Assembly: GCF_014193255.1 (NCBI RefSeq)
Contig: NZ_JACHZB010000008.1
Span: 62,001 to 126,000, forward strand
Length of the DNA stretch: 64,000 bases
DNA from: Rhizobium sp. BK196
GTDB lineage: Bacteria > Pseudomonadota > Alphaproteobacteria > Rhizobiales > Rhizobiaceae
Reading direction: 5' to 3'
Made by a program: the position numbers and the translations under genes. The notes under the pieces are model-generated. The model saw only the letters and a program-made list of their open reading frames with translations. It was not told the DNA's origin and searched no databases. This document shows positions 35,299-44,312 of this stretch, piece after piece. Each line of letters starts with the position of its first letter. Positions within the stretch are counted from its first letter, which is position 1.

Positions 35299-36045
35299 AT
35301 GGGGCATCAACCAGGCAGGGCGATAAGCGGCACGGACCAGATGCGCATGGTACGTGTGAACAGGATTTCCAGCCGGTCTGACCTTTTTCCACGCTTGATT
35401 GCCATGCAGAAGCTTGCTGATGCACAGGGCTTCGCCGTCTTTCGCGTCAGCGGCTCCGGCGTGCCGGCAAAGCAGCGACTGATCTGCGAACTGGAGAATT
35501 GGGCTCCCGCGAATGCCGGCTTCGGCAAGGCCTTCATCGATGCCTATGGCGAGGCTTTGCTCGACCACATCGATCGCTCGCTGCTGCCGTTGTTCTGGGC
35601 CGGCAGCCATGATCGTACAGTTCCCGGTCCTGCCGACTTCTCACCTTTCATGGTGAGGCTGAAAGATGGCATGGTGCCGTTCTCCGGTCTTGCCTTTCCC
35701 GTGCGCCTCGGCGCTATCGGCAACGGCTTCGTGGTCCTCACCGGCGACGATCTGGATCCCCTGAGCGATACGATTATCGAGCTGCACGGCCGGTGCTGCA
35801 ATGTGATGATGGACCTGCTGTCGCTCGATGAGCGGCGGGCGGCGGCGGCCGAAGCACTGAGCGAACGTGAGATCGCCTGCCTTCAGCTTGCCGGCGATGG
35901 CCGTATCAGTGAAGAAATCGCCGACAAGCTCGGCCTGTCCGTCCACACGGTGAACGCCTATCTTGGCTCGGCGACCATCAAGCTCGATTCCGTCAACCGT
36001 ATCCAGGCGATCGCAAAAGCAATCCGCCTCGGCTACATCAGCTGA
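35299..36045 (+). CDS. visR: Motility master regulator VisR (LuxR family)
   Basis: A 248-residue partner of VisN with the same layout: sensory domain (residues about 25-175) and GerE helix-turn-helix (LSEREIACLQLAGDGRISEEI, SVHTVNAYLGSATIKL). The start ATG at 35299 has GGGGAATT just upstream; an in-frame TTG at 35287 overlaps visN. Both genes must be expressed together in S. meliloti for motility. Confidence 0.92.
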   Translation: MGHQPGRAISGTDQMRMVRVNRISSRSDLFPRLIAMQKLADAQGFAVFRVSGSGVPAKQRLICELENWAPANAGFGKAFIDAYGEALLDHIDRSLLPLFWAGSHDRTVPGPADFSPFMVRLKDGMVPFSGLAFPVRLGAIGNGFVVLTGDDLDPLSDTIIELHGRCCNVMMDLLSLDERRAAAAEALSEREIACLQLAGDGRISEEIADKLGLSVHTVNAYLGSATIKLDSVNRIQAIAKAIRLGYIS

Positions 36046-36053
36046 GACAGAAA

Positions 36054-36077
36054 GGCCCGGTGCCTACGGGCCGGGCC
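36054..36077 (-). terminator. Candidate terminator between visR and the orf after flhB
   Basis: GGCCCGG and CCGGGCC arms (36054-36060, 36071-36077) with a 10-base loop, between two convergent genes. Read on the minus strand the hairpin is followed by TTTCTGT; on the plus strand there is no T-run. Confidence 0.5.
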
Positions 36078-36135
36078 ATACTGCCGGGTGGATGATGCCT
36101 TAAATCATGTCGCGCAAAGTCTGGATTGGTGCGCT

Positions 36136-36576
36136 TTAGCCGGCGAGTGCCTGCGGCTTTGCGACGATGTAGCGCGCGTCATGCAGGCTCCTTTGCAGAA
36201 AAGCCGTGTTTGCGTCCGGATCGCTGGAGGCGTTCTGGAAGGAAATATGGTTGATCTCGATGCCGGCATGGTCTTCGGCCAGCGTCAGCTGCGCATAAAC
36301 AGTCACACCACGCGGCTTGATTTCGAGATCGAGCACAACTTCGGGCTTGCCGCCCCATTCCAGCGTATAATTTCCCCCCAAACCGAAATTGACAGTGCCG
36401 GGATGAAAAAACAGTTCCGCTGCGGAAGCGACGAGGTCGGCGAGATTGCCGTAATACTCGAAACGCAGCAGAGAAATGAGATCGGATGCGTCCAGAAGCC
36501 TGAGCTCGGTTGCGACCGGGCTGATCGCTTCTGCAAGAATTTTCTCACGCTGGGCAGAGTAGGGGCATTTTTTCAT
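36136..36576 (-). CDS. Hypothetical protein in the motA-flhB operon
   Basis: A 146-residue soluble protein, 5 bp after flhB on the same strand, so clearly cotranscribed with it. The N-terminal half is helical (REKILAEAISPVATELRLLDASDLISLL, FEYYGNLADLVASAAELFF); the C-terminal half is rich in beta strands (GTVNFGLGGNYTLEWGG, EVVLDLEIKPRGVTVYAQLTL). No catalytic motif or signal peptide. I do not recognise the family. The position at the end of a flagellar export/motor operon suggests a flagellar accessory or assembly role, which is inference only. Confidence 0.7.
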   Translation of the reverse strand: MKKCPYSAQREKILAEAISPVATELRLLDASDLISLLRFEYYGNLADLVASAAELFFHPGTVNFGLGGNYTLEWGGKPEVVLDLEIKPRGVTVYAQLTLAEDHAGIEINHISFQNASSDPDANTAFLQRSLHDARYIVAKPQALAG

Positions 36577-36581
36577 TCGAC

Positions 36582-37661
36582 TTATCTTACCCGTTTGTTC
36601 TTGGCCTCCGCGGCGTAAACCCGATGAATGAGTTCCGCGACGGCCTTATAGAAGACTGACGGTATGACACTATCCACCGAGACTTGCGCAAACATGGAGC
36701 GCGCGAGAGGTGGATCCTCGAACACGGGGATGTTGTTTTCTTCGGCAATCTCTCTGATTTTCAACGCAATAAGGTCTTGGCCCTTGGCAAGGACGACAGG
36801 CGCGTCGTTCTCCTCGCGTACGTAACGCAGCGCCACGGCATAGTGGGTCGGGTTGGCGATGACGAGGGTGGCGCGCTGGACACCGGAGATCATACGCCGG
36901 CGGGCGCGGTCACGCATGACGGAGCGCTGCCTGCTCTTGACGAAGGGGTCGCCCTGCGACTGCTTATTTTCCTCTTTCACCTCGTGCTTCGTCATCTTCA
37001 GTTCGGTGAACCAATGATGACGCGTCCAGAAGACGTCAGCGATCGCAACGATCGCGGTGGCGATCAGCATGACGATGATGATCTTGCGCATCGCCGTCAT
37101 CATGCGAACCATGATCGTTTGCGGATCGGAGAACATCGCATCGATGGAGCCGAAATATTCGCTTCTGAGGACGAAGAAAAGAATCACTCCGACGACGACG
37201 ACCTTGAAGAGCGATTTGCCGAATTCCACGAGACCCTGAAGGCTGAAGAGCCGCGACCATCCCTTGATCGGTGAGATACGCGAGGCCTGCGGACGGATGC
37301 GTTCGAGAACCGGCGTCGGCAGGTTCTGAAAGACGGACGAGGCAATACCGAACACCATGAACATGATGAAGGCAGGGGCCAGAAGCGCAGCCACGGCCCA
37401 GCCAAGCTTCGCAAAGAGCGAGATGACGTCAGGCCCTGTCTCGATCTTCCACTGATCTGGCTGCTCGAAGATGTCACGCAAGGTTTCGGCCATGTGCGAC
37501 GTTGCGCTCGGAAGGAAGAAGACGAGATAGATGAAGGTCGCCAGAATCGTCGTGAAGATCGCGATTTCACGCGAGTGGGGAGTATTACCTTTTTCGGCAG
37601 CATCAGACCGCTTTTTCGCGGTAGGGGCTTCTGTTTTGCTGTCCTTGTCGTCATCGGCCAA
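36582..37661 (-). CDS. flhB: Flagellar export apparatus protein FlhB
   Basis: A 359-residue FlhB: Lys/Asp-rich cytoplasmic N-terminus (EAPTAKKRSDAAEKGN), four membrane segments between residues 35 and 210, a charged linker (HEVKEENKQSQGDP), and the autocleavage motif NPTH at residues 270-273 in VIANPTHYAVALRY. The C-terminal cytosolic domain switches substrate specificity from rod/hook to filament. The gene is separated from fliG by 131 bp containing a terminator-like hairpin. Confidence 0.97.
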   Translation of the reverse strand: MADDDKDSKTEAPTAKKRSDAAEKGNTPHSREIAIFTTILATFIYLVFFLPSATSHMAETLRDIFEQPDQWKIETGPDVISLFAKLGWAVAALLAPAFIMFMVFGIASSVFQNLPTPVLERIRPQASRISPIKGWSRLFSLQGLVEFGKSLFKVVVVGVILFFVLRSEYFGSIDAMFSDPQTIMVRMMTAMRKIIIVMLIATAIVAIADVFWTRHHWFTELKMTKHEVKEENKQSQGDPFVKSRQRSVMRDRARRRMISGVQRATLVIANPTHYAVALRYVREENDAPVVLAKGQDLIALKIREIAEENNIPVFEDPPLARSMFAQVSVDSVIPSVFYKAVAELIHRVYAAEAKNKRVR

Positions 37662-37679
37662 GTGTGCGGCCCTCCGTCA

Positions 37680-37709
37680 AAGAAAAGGGCCGCGACTGCA
37701 GCGCGGCCC
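37680..37709 (-). terminator. Terminator-like hairpin between fliG and flhB
   Basis: On the minus strand GGGCCGCG and CGCGGCCC form an 8-bp stem (37702-37709 with 37687-37694) with a 7-base loop, followed by TTTTCTTT. It lies after fliG and just before flhB, so flhB expression may be attenuated or driven by its own promoter. Confidence 0.7.
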
Positions 37710-37792
37710 ATTTGCCAGAAGGTTAGTCCTGTGCGTGCTGTCGATCAACCACCGCCTTGTGAGCGAGGGGTTTTGTCAACAGCTGCGATGGC

Positions 37793-38830
37793 TCAAGCGG
37801 CAGCCGGGCCGCCTTCCTTTTCCTTGAGCTCGATCTGGCCGGCATTGGCCAGGCGAATCGCTTCCTGCGCGACGGCGCGCCTCGCAATCGCGATCTCGCG
37901 CGGATTGACCCCGGCCATGCCGCTCTGAAGATCCGATTCGATCATGCGGCGTTGGCGCGGACTGATGGAGGAAAGCACCGCTTCGCGAATTTCGGCCGAC
38001 GCGCCACGTAGGGCGACGGTGAGAACGTCGGACGAAATATCGTTGAGCAGCATGACGCGGCTGCGCTGCGGCATGAACATGAGGTCTTCGAAGAGGAAGA
38101 TCTTCGGACGAACCTTGTTGACCGCTTCGCGGCTGATCGATTCGAGCGAGGTGAGCAGTGTGTCGACCTGCGGCTTGTCCATTTCGTTCATCAGGTCGGC
38201 GACCTTGGCGGAGCCCGATGCATTGCGTTCCGCGTCGACCTCGGCAAGCAGCGTCATCACCTGGTTTTCGATGATCTGCGCGGCCTTGGGGCTGACGCCC
38301 TTCATGTTGACCGTGCGGTTCATGATGTCGGCGCGGCGGTTGTCGGGAAGCTGCAGCAGCACCTTCGCGCCGAAGGACGAAGGCATCATGGACAGGATAT
38401 AAGCAACCGTCTGAGGATGTTCGCGCAGCAGGAACTGGGCGACGAAGGCAGGTTCCGCCTCGGCGAGACGATCCCAGATCGAAGTCTCGTAGGCCTGGAA
38501 GGCGGTACGGCGGCCGAGCAGGCTGTCGACCTCGTCAGGCGTCAGCCCTTCCTCGAGGATGGCTTCGATCGCCTTGGCGTTGTCCATCAGACCGGCGCCT
38601 TCGGTGAAGAGATCTTCGAATTCGCCGACGAGCTGGAGAAGTTCGTCCGGCGGGATGGCGCGAAGCGCCTGGGCAGATGCGATAATGGTCTGCAATTCGG
38701 CCTGCGTAAAATATTTCAGCAGTCGGCCGGCGACCCCCTTCCCCATAGCGAGGAGAACTGCCGCCGCCTTTTCAGCCTGGGTCAACGGTTTCCCGGCAAG
38801 TGCGCCGCCGAAATCGTCAAAGTCCATCAT
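37793..38830 (-). CDS. fliG: Flagellar motor switch protein FliG
   Basis: A 345-residue FliG with N-terminal domain (TQAEKAAAVLLAMGKGVAGRLLKYF), the middle domain EHPQTVAYILSMM motif that binds FliM, and the C-terminal motor domain with charged residues SRVMLLNDISSDVLTVALRGASAEIREAVLSSISPRQRRMIESDL, where stator contacts occur. It couples MotA movement to rotor rotation. Start ATG at 38830 (Met-Met); the second ATG is equally possible. Confidence 0.97.
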   Translation of the reverse strand: MMDFDDFGGALAGKPLTQAEKAAAVLLAMGKGVAGRLLKYFTQAELQTIIASAQALRAIPPDELLQLVGEFEDLFTEGAGLMDNAKAIEAILEEGLTPDEVDSLLGRRTAFQAYETSIWDRLAEAEPAFVAQFLLREHPQTVAYILSMMPSSFGAKVLLQLPDNRRADIMNRTVNMKGVSPKAAQIIENQVMTLLAEVDAERNASGSAKVADLMNEMDKPQVDTLLTSLESISREAVNKVRPKIFLFEDLMFMPQRSRVMLLNDISSDVLTVALRGASAEIREAVLSSISPRQRRMIESDLQSGMAGVNPREIAIARRAVAQEAIRLANAGQIELKEKEGGPAAA

Positions 38831-38858
38831 GGTCTAACCTCTCCGTCCCGCACAGGGA

Positions 38859-39482
38859 TCAGGCTTTTTTCGTGCTCAAAACTTCTGTCAGTTTTACACC
38901 GAATCGCGTGTCATCGTTATCAAGAACCGTAATCTCGCCGCGTGCAATCTTGCGGCCGTTCACCATTATTTCGACCGGCTCGCCGATTTTCTTGTCGAGT
39001 GCGATCGTGGCACCCTCGGTGAGGTTCATCAGGCCGGAAACCTGCATGCGGCTCGTTCCAAGGACGATCTGGACATCGATAGGAATGTCCATGATCAGGT
39101 CGAAGTTCGAGTTCAGTGCGCTGCCGAGCGGTGCGGGAGCAGACTGGAAGGAGTTGCCGCCGAAGCTTGCGTCGCCAAGGCCGGGAGTGCCTGCGCCACC
39201 CATGCCCGCAGCATTTCCACCGAAATCGTCGCCCCCGAAATCGCTGCTCGCGAAATTGGTGTCGCCGAAGGCCGTTTCGCCGACATCGCCACCGAACGGC
39301 GAAAGGTCCGTTCCTGCCGCGAAAGCGTCATTCTGCAGGTCGTCACCGAACTGGGGAAAGTCGCTGTCCGAATCTTTCTTCAGCACGCCGCGCAGATCGT
39401 CGATAGCCTGATCCAGATCGGCTTCATTGCCCGGCATGTCCAGGGAGAGGTCACTGTTCTGCTGTGTCTTCTTCGTAGCCAT
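38859..39482 (-). CDS. fliN: Flagellar motor switch protein FliN with long N-terminal extension
   Basis: A 207-residue protein. The C-terminal 85 residues are a standard FliN/SpoA domain (LIMDIPIDVQIVLGTSRMQVSGLMNL, IGEPVEIMVNGRKIARGEI). The first 120 residues are an Asp/Gly/Phe/Asn-rich low-complexity region with repeated FGG/FGD units. Typical FliN proteins are about 140 residues or shorter, so this extension is notable. It forms the lower C-ring with FliM and FliG. Spaced 28 bp before fliG. Confidence 0.95.
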   Translation of the reverse strand: MATKKTQQNSDLSLDMPGNEADLDQAIDDLRGVLKKDSDSDFPQFGDDLQNDAFAAGTDLSPFGGDVGETAFGDTNFASSDFGGDDFGGNAAGMGGAGTPGLGDASFGGNSFQSAPAPLGSALNSNFDLIMDIPIDVQIVLGTSRMQVSGLMNLTEGATIALDKKIGEPVEIMVNGRKIARGEITVLDNDDTRFGVKLTEVLSTKKA

Positions 39483-39548
39483 GAAATCACTATTCCAGTT
39501 GAAACTTGCCTCAAACTGCCTTTCCGGCGCTGAAAGCGAGGGAACCGA

Positions 39549-40496
39549 TTAATTCATTAAATGTCGGATCAGCTCGTCATCCGAATTCATGGTGTCTTTC
39601 ACGCGCACCATGTAGTTCTCGCCTGAACGCCCGAATTCGCACACATACAATTCTCGGCTGTTGGCGCTAACTTCGACGCGTACGTCGCCGCTGTCGCGGA
39701 AAGGAATGACGTCGCCGGCCATCAGTTTGGAAATCGTCCTGAGCGTCAGATCCTGCAGACGGATCTTCGCTTCGAGGGTCACCTGCGACCGGCGAACCTG
39801 GTCGCCGATCTGCTCCGTCCACTCCGGCGACTTGCTTGGCTGCTTCTTCGGCTTCGGGGCTGAGACCTTGGTCTTGAGCAGCGCCGCCTGGGGGACGATC
39901 AGGCTGAATTCGGAAACGATGCCGGCAAGCGTGATCGACATGTTGATGGCCGCCGCGAATTCATCCGGGCGATCTTCCGGCGGACGGATGCGTGCTTCAA
40001 GAGCGAAGGGAGCCGACAAGTTGGGCTCGAATCCCCCCGGCGCGTTGACGGCCGAACGCAGCACCTTGGAAATCTTGTCGAATACCATGCCGGCCAGGTC
40101 GAGTTCGATAACGGAGAGAAGCCGGTCGGCCGGCTCCTCGATCGTCTCGGCGGCAGCGCCAAGCAGATGTTCCATCAGGGTGATGATGAAACCGTTGCCA
40201 CAGCCGATGGTGATGTTCTGAGACCAGTTGCGCAGCGTCGCATCGACCAGCGTCATGTTGGTGCTGAGATCGTCGATCAGATGATTCTTGTAGCCGATCT
40301 CGCAGCCGAGATAGCCGACCGTCACGTCGAGGCCGGTTTCGCTCTTCAGCACGTCGGGAAGAAATTCGCTGTAGATATCGCCGAAGGAACTGCAGAGCTT
40401 GGCAACCCTGCCCCTGTCGCCGAGGCCGCCGGTCAATTTGGCAAGGAGGACGGGATCCATTGTCCGATTGTCATGCGAAGCATTGCTCATAGTCAT
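39549..40496 (-). CDS. fliM: Flagellar motor switch protein FliM
   Basis: A 315-residue FliM-like C-ring protein. The middle domain and C-terminal SpoA domain (VTLEAKIRLQDLTLRTISKLMAGDVIPF, VRVEVSANSRELYVCEFGR) are recognisable. The N-terminal CheY-binding segment is divergent from the enterobacterial LSQDEIDALL motif, as is usual in rhizobia. The middle-domain GGxG-type loop is replaced by rhizobial sequence. Start one base before the motA stop, so the two genes are coupled. Confidence 0.93.
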   Translation of the reverse strand: MTMSNASHDNRTMDPVLLAKLTGGLGDRGRVAKLCSSFGDIYSEFLPDVLKSETGLDVTVGYLGCEIGYKNHLIDDLSTNMTLVDATLRNWSQNITIGCGNGFIITLMEHLLGAAAETIEEPADRLLSVIELDLAGMVFDKISKVLRSAVNAPGGFEPNLSAPFALEARIRPPEDRPDEFAAAINMSITLAGIVSEFSLIVPQAALLKTKVSAPKPKKQPSKSPEWTEQIGDQVRRSQVTLEAKIRLQDLTLRTISKLMAGDVIPFRDSGDVRVEVSANSRELYVCEFGRSGENYMVRVKDTMNSDDELIRHLMN

Positions 40497-41369
40497 TTAA
40501 GCTGCCTTGTTTTCGCCACCTGGGTTCATCATTTCCTGTTCCACTGCGTCGATCGACGGGCGTTCATACGCCGAGATCGTCTTGCGTCCATATTCGAGGG
40601 CGACCTGCGGCACCGAGCCGTTCATGTAGGCAAGCAGGGTCTGCTTGACGACGACGTAGAGGCGGTGCTGCTTGGAGCGGACGACCTTGATTTGCGAGAT
40701 TAGGGGCGAGCAGACGCAGTAGGAAAGCAGAATGCCGAGGAACGTGCCGACGAGTGCCGAACCGATGAGGTGGCCGAGCACTTCCGGCGAGTCGTTGATA
40801 TGCGCCATGGCCTTGATGACGCCGAGAACCGCCGCGACGATGCCGATGGCGGGGAACGAATCGCCCATGATCTGGATCGCGTGGTAAGGCTTCATCTTGT
40901 CATGAAGAATGGTGTTGATTTCTTCGTCCATCAGCGCCTCGATCTCGTGGGAGCGGGCATTGCCGATGATGATCAGGCGCACGTAGTCGCAGATGAAGGC
41001 CGTCAGTTCCTTGTTCTTCAGAACCGTCGGAGCCTGCTGGAAGATCGTCGATTCGGCCGGATTGTCGATATGTGCTTCGATTTCGTTGCGCGATTTCGTA
41101 CGCAGGTCGCGCATCAGCGAATAGAGCACGCCGAGCGTATCGAGGTAGTTGCGCTCCCTGGGAACGGAATGCTTGAAGGCCTCGCCGAGCGCCTTGCCGG
41201 AGTCCTTCACCACCTTCATTGGGTTCGCCATGATGAAGCTGCCGATGCCGGCGCCGCCGATGATCAGGAATTCGAAGGGCTGAAAAAGAGCATCGACTTC
41301 GCCGCCCATCGCCATAAAGCTACCGACGATACAGCCGCAGACAACTATAAATCCGATAATAATATTCAT
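40497..41369 (-). CDS. motA: Flagellar stator protein MotA
   Basis: A 290-residue MotA with four membrane helices: NIIIGFIVVCGCIVGSFMAM, FEFLIIGGAGIGSFIM, and the pair after residue 165 (SFPAIGIVAAVLGVIKAMAHI and LGHLIGSALVGTFLGILLSY). The large cytoplasmic loop has the charged region that contacts FliG. With MotB it forms the proton-conducting stator. Start ATG at 41367-41369 (MNIIIG); the frame extends upstream but without membrane-like or conserved sequence. It is divergent from flgF. Confidence 0.96.
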   Translation of the reverse strand: MNIIIGFIVVCGCIVGSFMAMGGEVDALFQPFEFLIIGGAGIGSFIMANPMKVVKDSGKALGEAFKHSVPRERNYLDTLGVLYSLMRDLRTKSRNEIEAHIDNPAESTIFQQAPTVLKNKELTAFICDYVRLIIIGNARSHEIEALMDEEINTILHDKMKPYHAIQIMGDSFPAIGIVAAVLGVIKAMAHINDSPEVLGHLIGSALVGTFLGILLSYCVCSPLISQIKVVRSKQHRLYVVVKQTLLAYMNGSVPQVALEYGRKTISAYERPSIDAVEQEMMNPGGENKAA

Positions 41370-41616
41370 CGTCAGCCCAATCTGAACGTTGCTTTCTTTG
41401 CGACGGATAGGGTTTGTGCCTTGCGTGAGGCTGATGAAAGCGGCTTCTGCGCGCTCATTTGCGCTACCAGCTTCGCGCAAGCATTTGCCTTCATATTGAA
41501 CGTGACGAGTGGGTCTATGCGCCCATGTCTGAGATGCCGCTCAGCGGAACCCCGTGGCCAAACGAAAAGGTGTCAGGTGTTTCGTTCCGTTTATCGCCAA
41601 TGTGGAGCTTACCGAT

Positions 41617-42351
41617 ATGCAATCCGGTCTTTACGTTTCCCTGTCGTCACAAATGGCCCTCGAAAAGCGCCTGACGACGATCGCCGACAACATGGCCAAC
41701 GTGAATACGACCGGTTTTCGCGGCACTGAGGTAAAGTTCGATGAAATGATGGCGAACAACCAGAACAAGACGAACACCAAGGTTGCCTTCGTCTCTCAGG
41801 GCAATGACTACCTGAACGGCACCAATGGCGAATTGCAGCACACCGGCAACATGCTCGATTTTGCCGTCAAGGGCGATGCCTGGTTCTCTCTCGATACGCC
41901 CGCCGGCCGCGTTCTGACGAGGGACGGCCGCTTCACGATGCGCGATACCGGCGAGCTGGTTTCCATCCGAGGCTATCCGGTTCTCGATGCAGGCGGTGCG
42001 CCGATCGTCCTCAACACCGCCGGCGGCGAGCCTAAGGTCGGCACTGATGGCATCATCTATCAGAATGACCGCCAAGTCGGTTCACTCGGCCTCTTCGAAG
42101 CCGATATCAGCAAGGGCTACCTGCGCTACGAGAACAGCGGCATCATGACGACCGAGCCGCCGCGCGCGGTCGTCGACCGCTTTAATGTCGGCGTCGAGCA
42201 GGGCTATCTCGAAAATTCCAACGTCAACGCAATGCACGAGATGACGCAGCTCATCGAGGTGAATCGTGCCTTCGAAAGCGTATCGTCGCTGATGCGTGAC
42301 AGCGAAGACTCGTTCAAGGAAGCGGTTCAGACGCTGGGCGGCAGCCGCTAA
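41617..42351 (+). CDS. flgF: Flagellar basal-body rod protein FlgF
   Basis: A 244-residue rod protein. The N-terminal rod signature ALEKRLTTIADNMANVNTTGF and C-terminal VNAMHEMTQLIEVNRAFESVSSLM helix are typical of FlgF/FlgG. It heads the large plus-strand flagellar operon. The start ATG at 41617 gives the expected MQSGLYVSLS N-terminus; upstream frame is leader. A 247-bp region separates it from the divergent motA, presumably with both promoters. Confidence 0.95.
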   Translation: MQSGLYVSLSSQMALEKRLTTIADNMANVNTTGFRGTEVKFDEMMANNQNKTNTKVAFVSQGNDYLNGTNGELQHTGNMLDFAVKGDAWFSLDTPAGRVLTRDGRFTMRDTGELVSIRGYPVLDAGGAPIVLNTAGGEPKVGTDGIIYQNDRQVGSLGLFEADISKGYLRYENSGIMTTEPPRAVVDRFNVGVEQGYLENSNVNAMHEMTQLIEVNRAFESVSSLMRDSEDSFKEAVQTLGGSR

Positions 42352-42366
42352 GACAAGGTGCAAAGC

Positions 42367-43767
42367 ATGAACGTCACCCTGTTGACCGAGGACGCGCTCT
42401 CGCCGAAGCTCACACATCTCGGCGATCTCGCAAAACGCTACGCGTCGCCGGAATTCTCCGTGACCCATGGCGGTCGCGTGCACACCATCGCCGCCGGCCA
42501 CTATACCGTCCGCGGCCTTTCCCGGCATGTGCGGCTTGGCGAGTTTGTGGCGCATAAATCGGCGACAGGTATCCATCTTGGCGAAGTGGTCAGGGTGGAG
42601 CCGGATCTGGTTTACGTCTGCCCGATCGAACCGGGCGAGCCGATCGGCATCCATGACATCGTCATCCGCAAAGGTGCATTCCGCATCTCTCCGTCGGACA
42701 GCTGGTGCGGCCGCACCATCAATTCCCTCTGCGAGCCGATCGACGGTCTCGGTCCGATCGCCGAAGGCCTGGATCGCCGCTCGATCTCGAACACTGCGCC
42801 GCCTTCGATGACGCGCCGGCGCGTCGAGAGCGGGTTCAAAACCGGCGTGCGCGCGATCGATATTTTCTCGCCGCTCTGCCTCGGCCAGCGTCTCGGCATT
42901 TTTGCCGGCTCGGGTGTCGGCAAGTCGACGCTGCTGTCAATGCTGGCCCGCGCCGACGCCTTCGATAAGGTGGTTATCGCGCTGGTCGGCGAACGCGGTC
43001 GCGAAGTCCGCGAATTCATCGAGGATACGCTCGGCAGCGACATGAAGAAGGCGATTGCCGTCGTCGCCACCAGTGACGAAAGCCCGATGCTGCGCAAGAT
43101 GGCGCCGCTGACGGCTGTGACGATCGCCGAGCACTTTCGCGACAAGGGTGAAAACGTTCTCTTCATCGTCGACAGTGTTACGCGTTTTGCCCACGCAATC
43201 CGCGAGGTGGCGACCGCTTCCGGCGAGCCGCCGATTGCTCGCGGCTATCCGGCGTCCGTCTTCACCGATCTGCCGCGTCTTCTGGAGCGCGCCGGTCCCG
43301 GTCAAGAAGGCGCCGGCACCATCACCGCGATCATCTCCATCCTCGTCGATGGCGACAATCATAACGATCCGATCGCCGACTCCACGCGCGGTATTCTGGA
43401 CGGCCACATCGTCCTGCAGCGAAGCCTGGCGGAAGAGGGGCGCTATCCGCCGATCGATCCGCTCGCATCCATCTCGCGCCTTGCCCGCAAAGCCTGGACT
43501 CCGGACCAGGAGAAACTGGTTTCGCGCCTGAAGGTGTTGATTCACCGCTTTGAGGAAACGCGCGACCTGCGCCTTATCGGCGGCTACCGTCCGGGTGCTG
43601 ATCCCGATCTCGACATGGCCGTCAAGCAGGTGCCGATCATCTACGACGTCCTGAAACAGTCTCCGGGAGACCGAGAATCGCTGGATGCCTTCGCGGATCT
43701 TGCCGGAGCTCTCAAGGCCGCCGCCGGCGTACCCACTCCGAGCGCGCCCATCCAAAGGAGGGCCTGA
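42367..43767 (+). CDS. fliI: Flagellum-specific ATPase FliI
   Basis: A 466-residue ATPase with Walker A GSGVGKSTLLSMLARAD, Walker B VLFIVDSVTRFAHAIRE, and the ERGREVREFIEDTLG segment typical of F1/FliI/Rho ATPases. It powers delivery of substrates to the export gate. The start is the ATG at 42367 (MNVTLLTEDAL), 15 bp after flgF. No fliJ was recognised nearby; a FliH-like gene lies 14 kb away at 57682-58320. Confidence 0.97.
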   Translation: MNVTLLTEDALSPKLTHLGDLAKRYASPEFSVTHGGRVHTIAAGHYTVRGLSRHVRLGEFVAHKSATGIHLGEVVRVEPDLVYVCPIEPGEPIGIHDIVIRKGAFRISPSDSWCGRTINSLCEPIDGLGPIAEGLDRRSISNTAPPSMTRRRVESGFKTGVRAIDIFSPLCLGQRLGIFAGSGVGKSTLLSMLARADAFDKVVIALVGERGREVREFIEDTLGSDMKKAIAVVATSDESPMLRKMAPLTAVTIAEHFRDKGENVLFIVDSVTRFAHAIREVATASGEPPIARGYPASVFTDLPRLLERAGPGQEGAGTITAIISILVDGDNHNDPIADSTRGILDGHIVLQRSLAEEGRYPPIDPLASISRLARKAWTPDQEKLVSRLKVLIHRFEETRDLRLIGGYRPGADPDLDMAVKQVPIIYDVLKQSPGDRESLDAFADLAGALKAAAGVPTPSAPIQRRA

Positions 43768-43769
43768 TC

Positions 43770-44312
43770 ATGGCCGATTTCGAAGACGAACGGATCGCCG
43801 CTCTGAAAGAGCGCAACAAGGGAGCGCTGCTCGATCGCGCGTTGACCTTCTTGGGTCTGGCGCTTGCCGGCGCTTCCGCCTTCTTCCCTTGGTACGTCTT
43901 CTTCAACGCGGACAAGTTCGGCATTAGCGTTGCCGATAGCAATGCCTCTCGTGAATTGCCGAATTGGCCGGCGCGCAACGTCTTCAGCGTTTCACCTCTC
44001 GCCATGGTCAACAAGAACGATGAAGACAAGAAAGTTCCACCGATCGACAACATGACGACGGCAACCGTTTCCGAGCTCGGCAAGGAGCGCAACGGCGACG
44101 CCTCGATGGAGGATCAGCCCTTCCCTGGCAAGGGCTCTTTCCGTCTGCTGCACGTGGCCAACGGGCGGGCGCTCATTGAAGATCCCTCGGGCATGTATGT
44201 CGTGCGAGTCGGCTCGATCCTGCCGGACGAAAGCCGCCTTGCGACATTGGAACAGCGCGACGGCAAGTGGGTGATCGTGACTTCCAAGGGTGAGATCTAC
44301 CAGAACAACTAG
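43770..44312 (+). CDS. Hypothetical flagellar-operon membrane protein
   Basis: A 180-residue protein between fliI (2 bp away) and flgB. A charged cytoplasmic N-terminus (DERIAALKERNKGALLDRA) precedes one membrane helix (LTFLGLALAGASAFFPWYVFF), then a mainly periplasmic domain ending in a small beta-barrel-like repeat (GSFRLLHVANGRALIEDPSGMYVVRVGSIL, then EQRDGKWVIVTSKG). The family is unknown to me. Tight coupling to fliI and single-pass topology suggest a basal-body assembly or motor accessory role. Confidence 0.75.
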   Translation: MADFEDERIAALKERNKGALLDRALTFLGLALAGASAFFPWYVFFNADKFGISVADSNASRELPNWPARNVFSVSPLAMVNKNDEDKKVPPIDNMTTATVSELGKERNGDASMEDQPFPGKGSFRLLHVANGRALIEDPSGMYVVRVGSILPDESRLATLEQRDGKWVIVTSKGEIYQNN

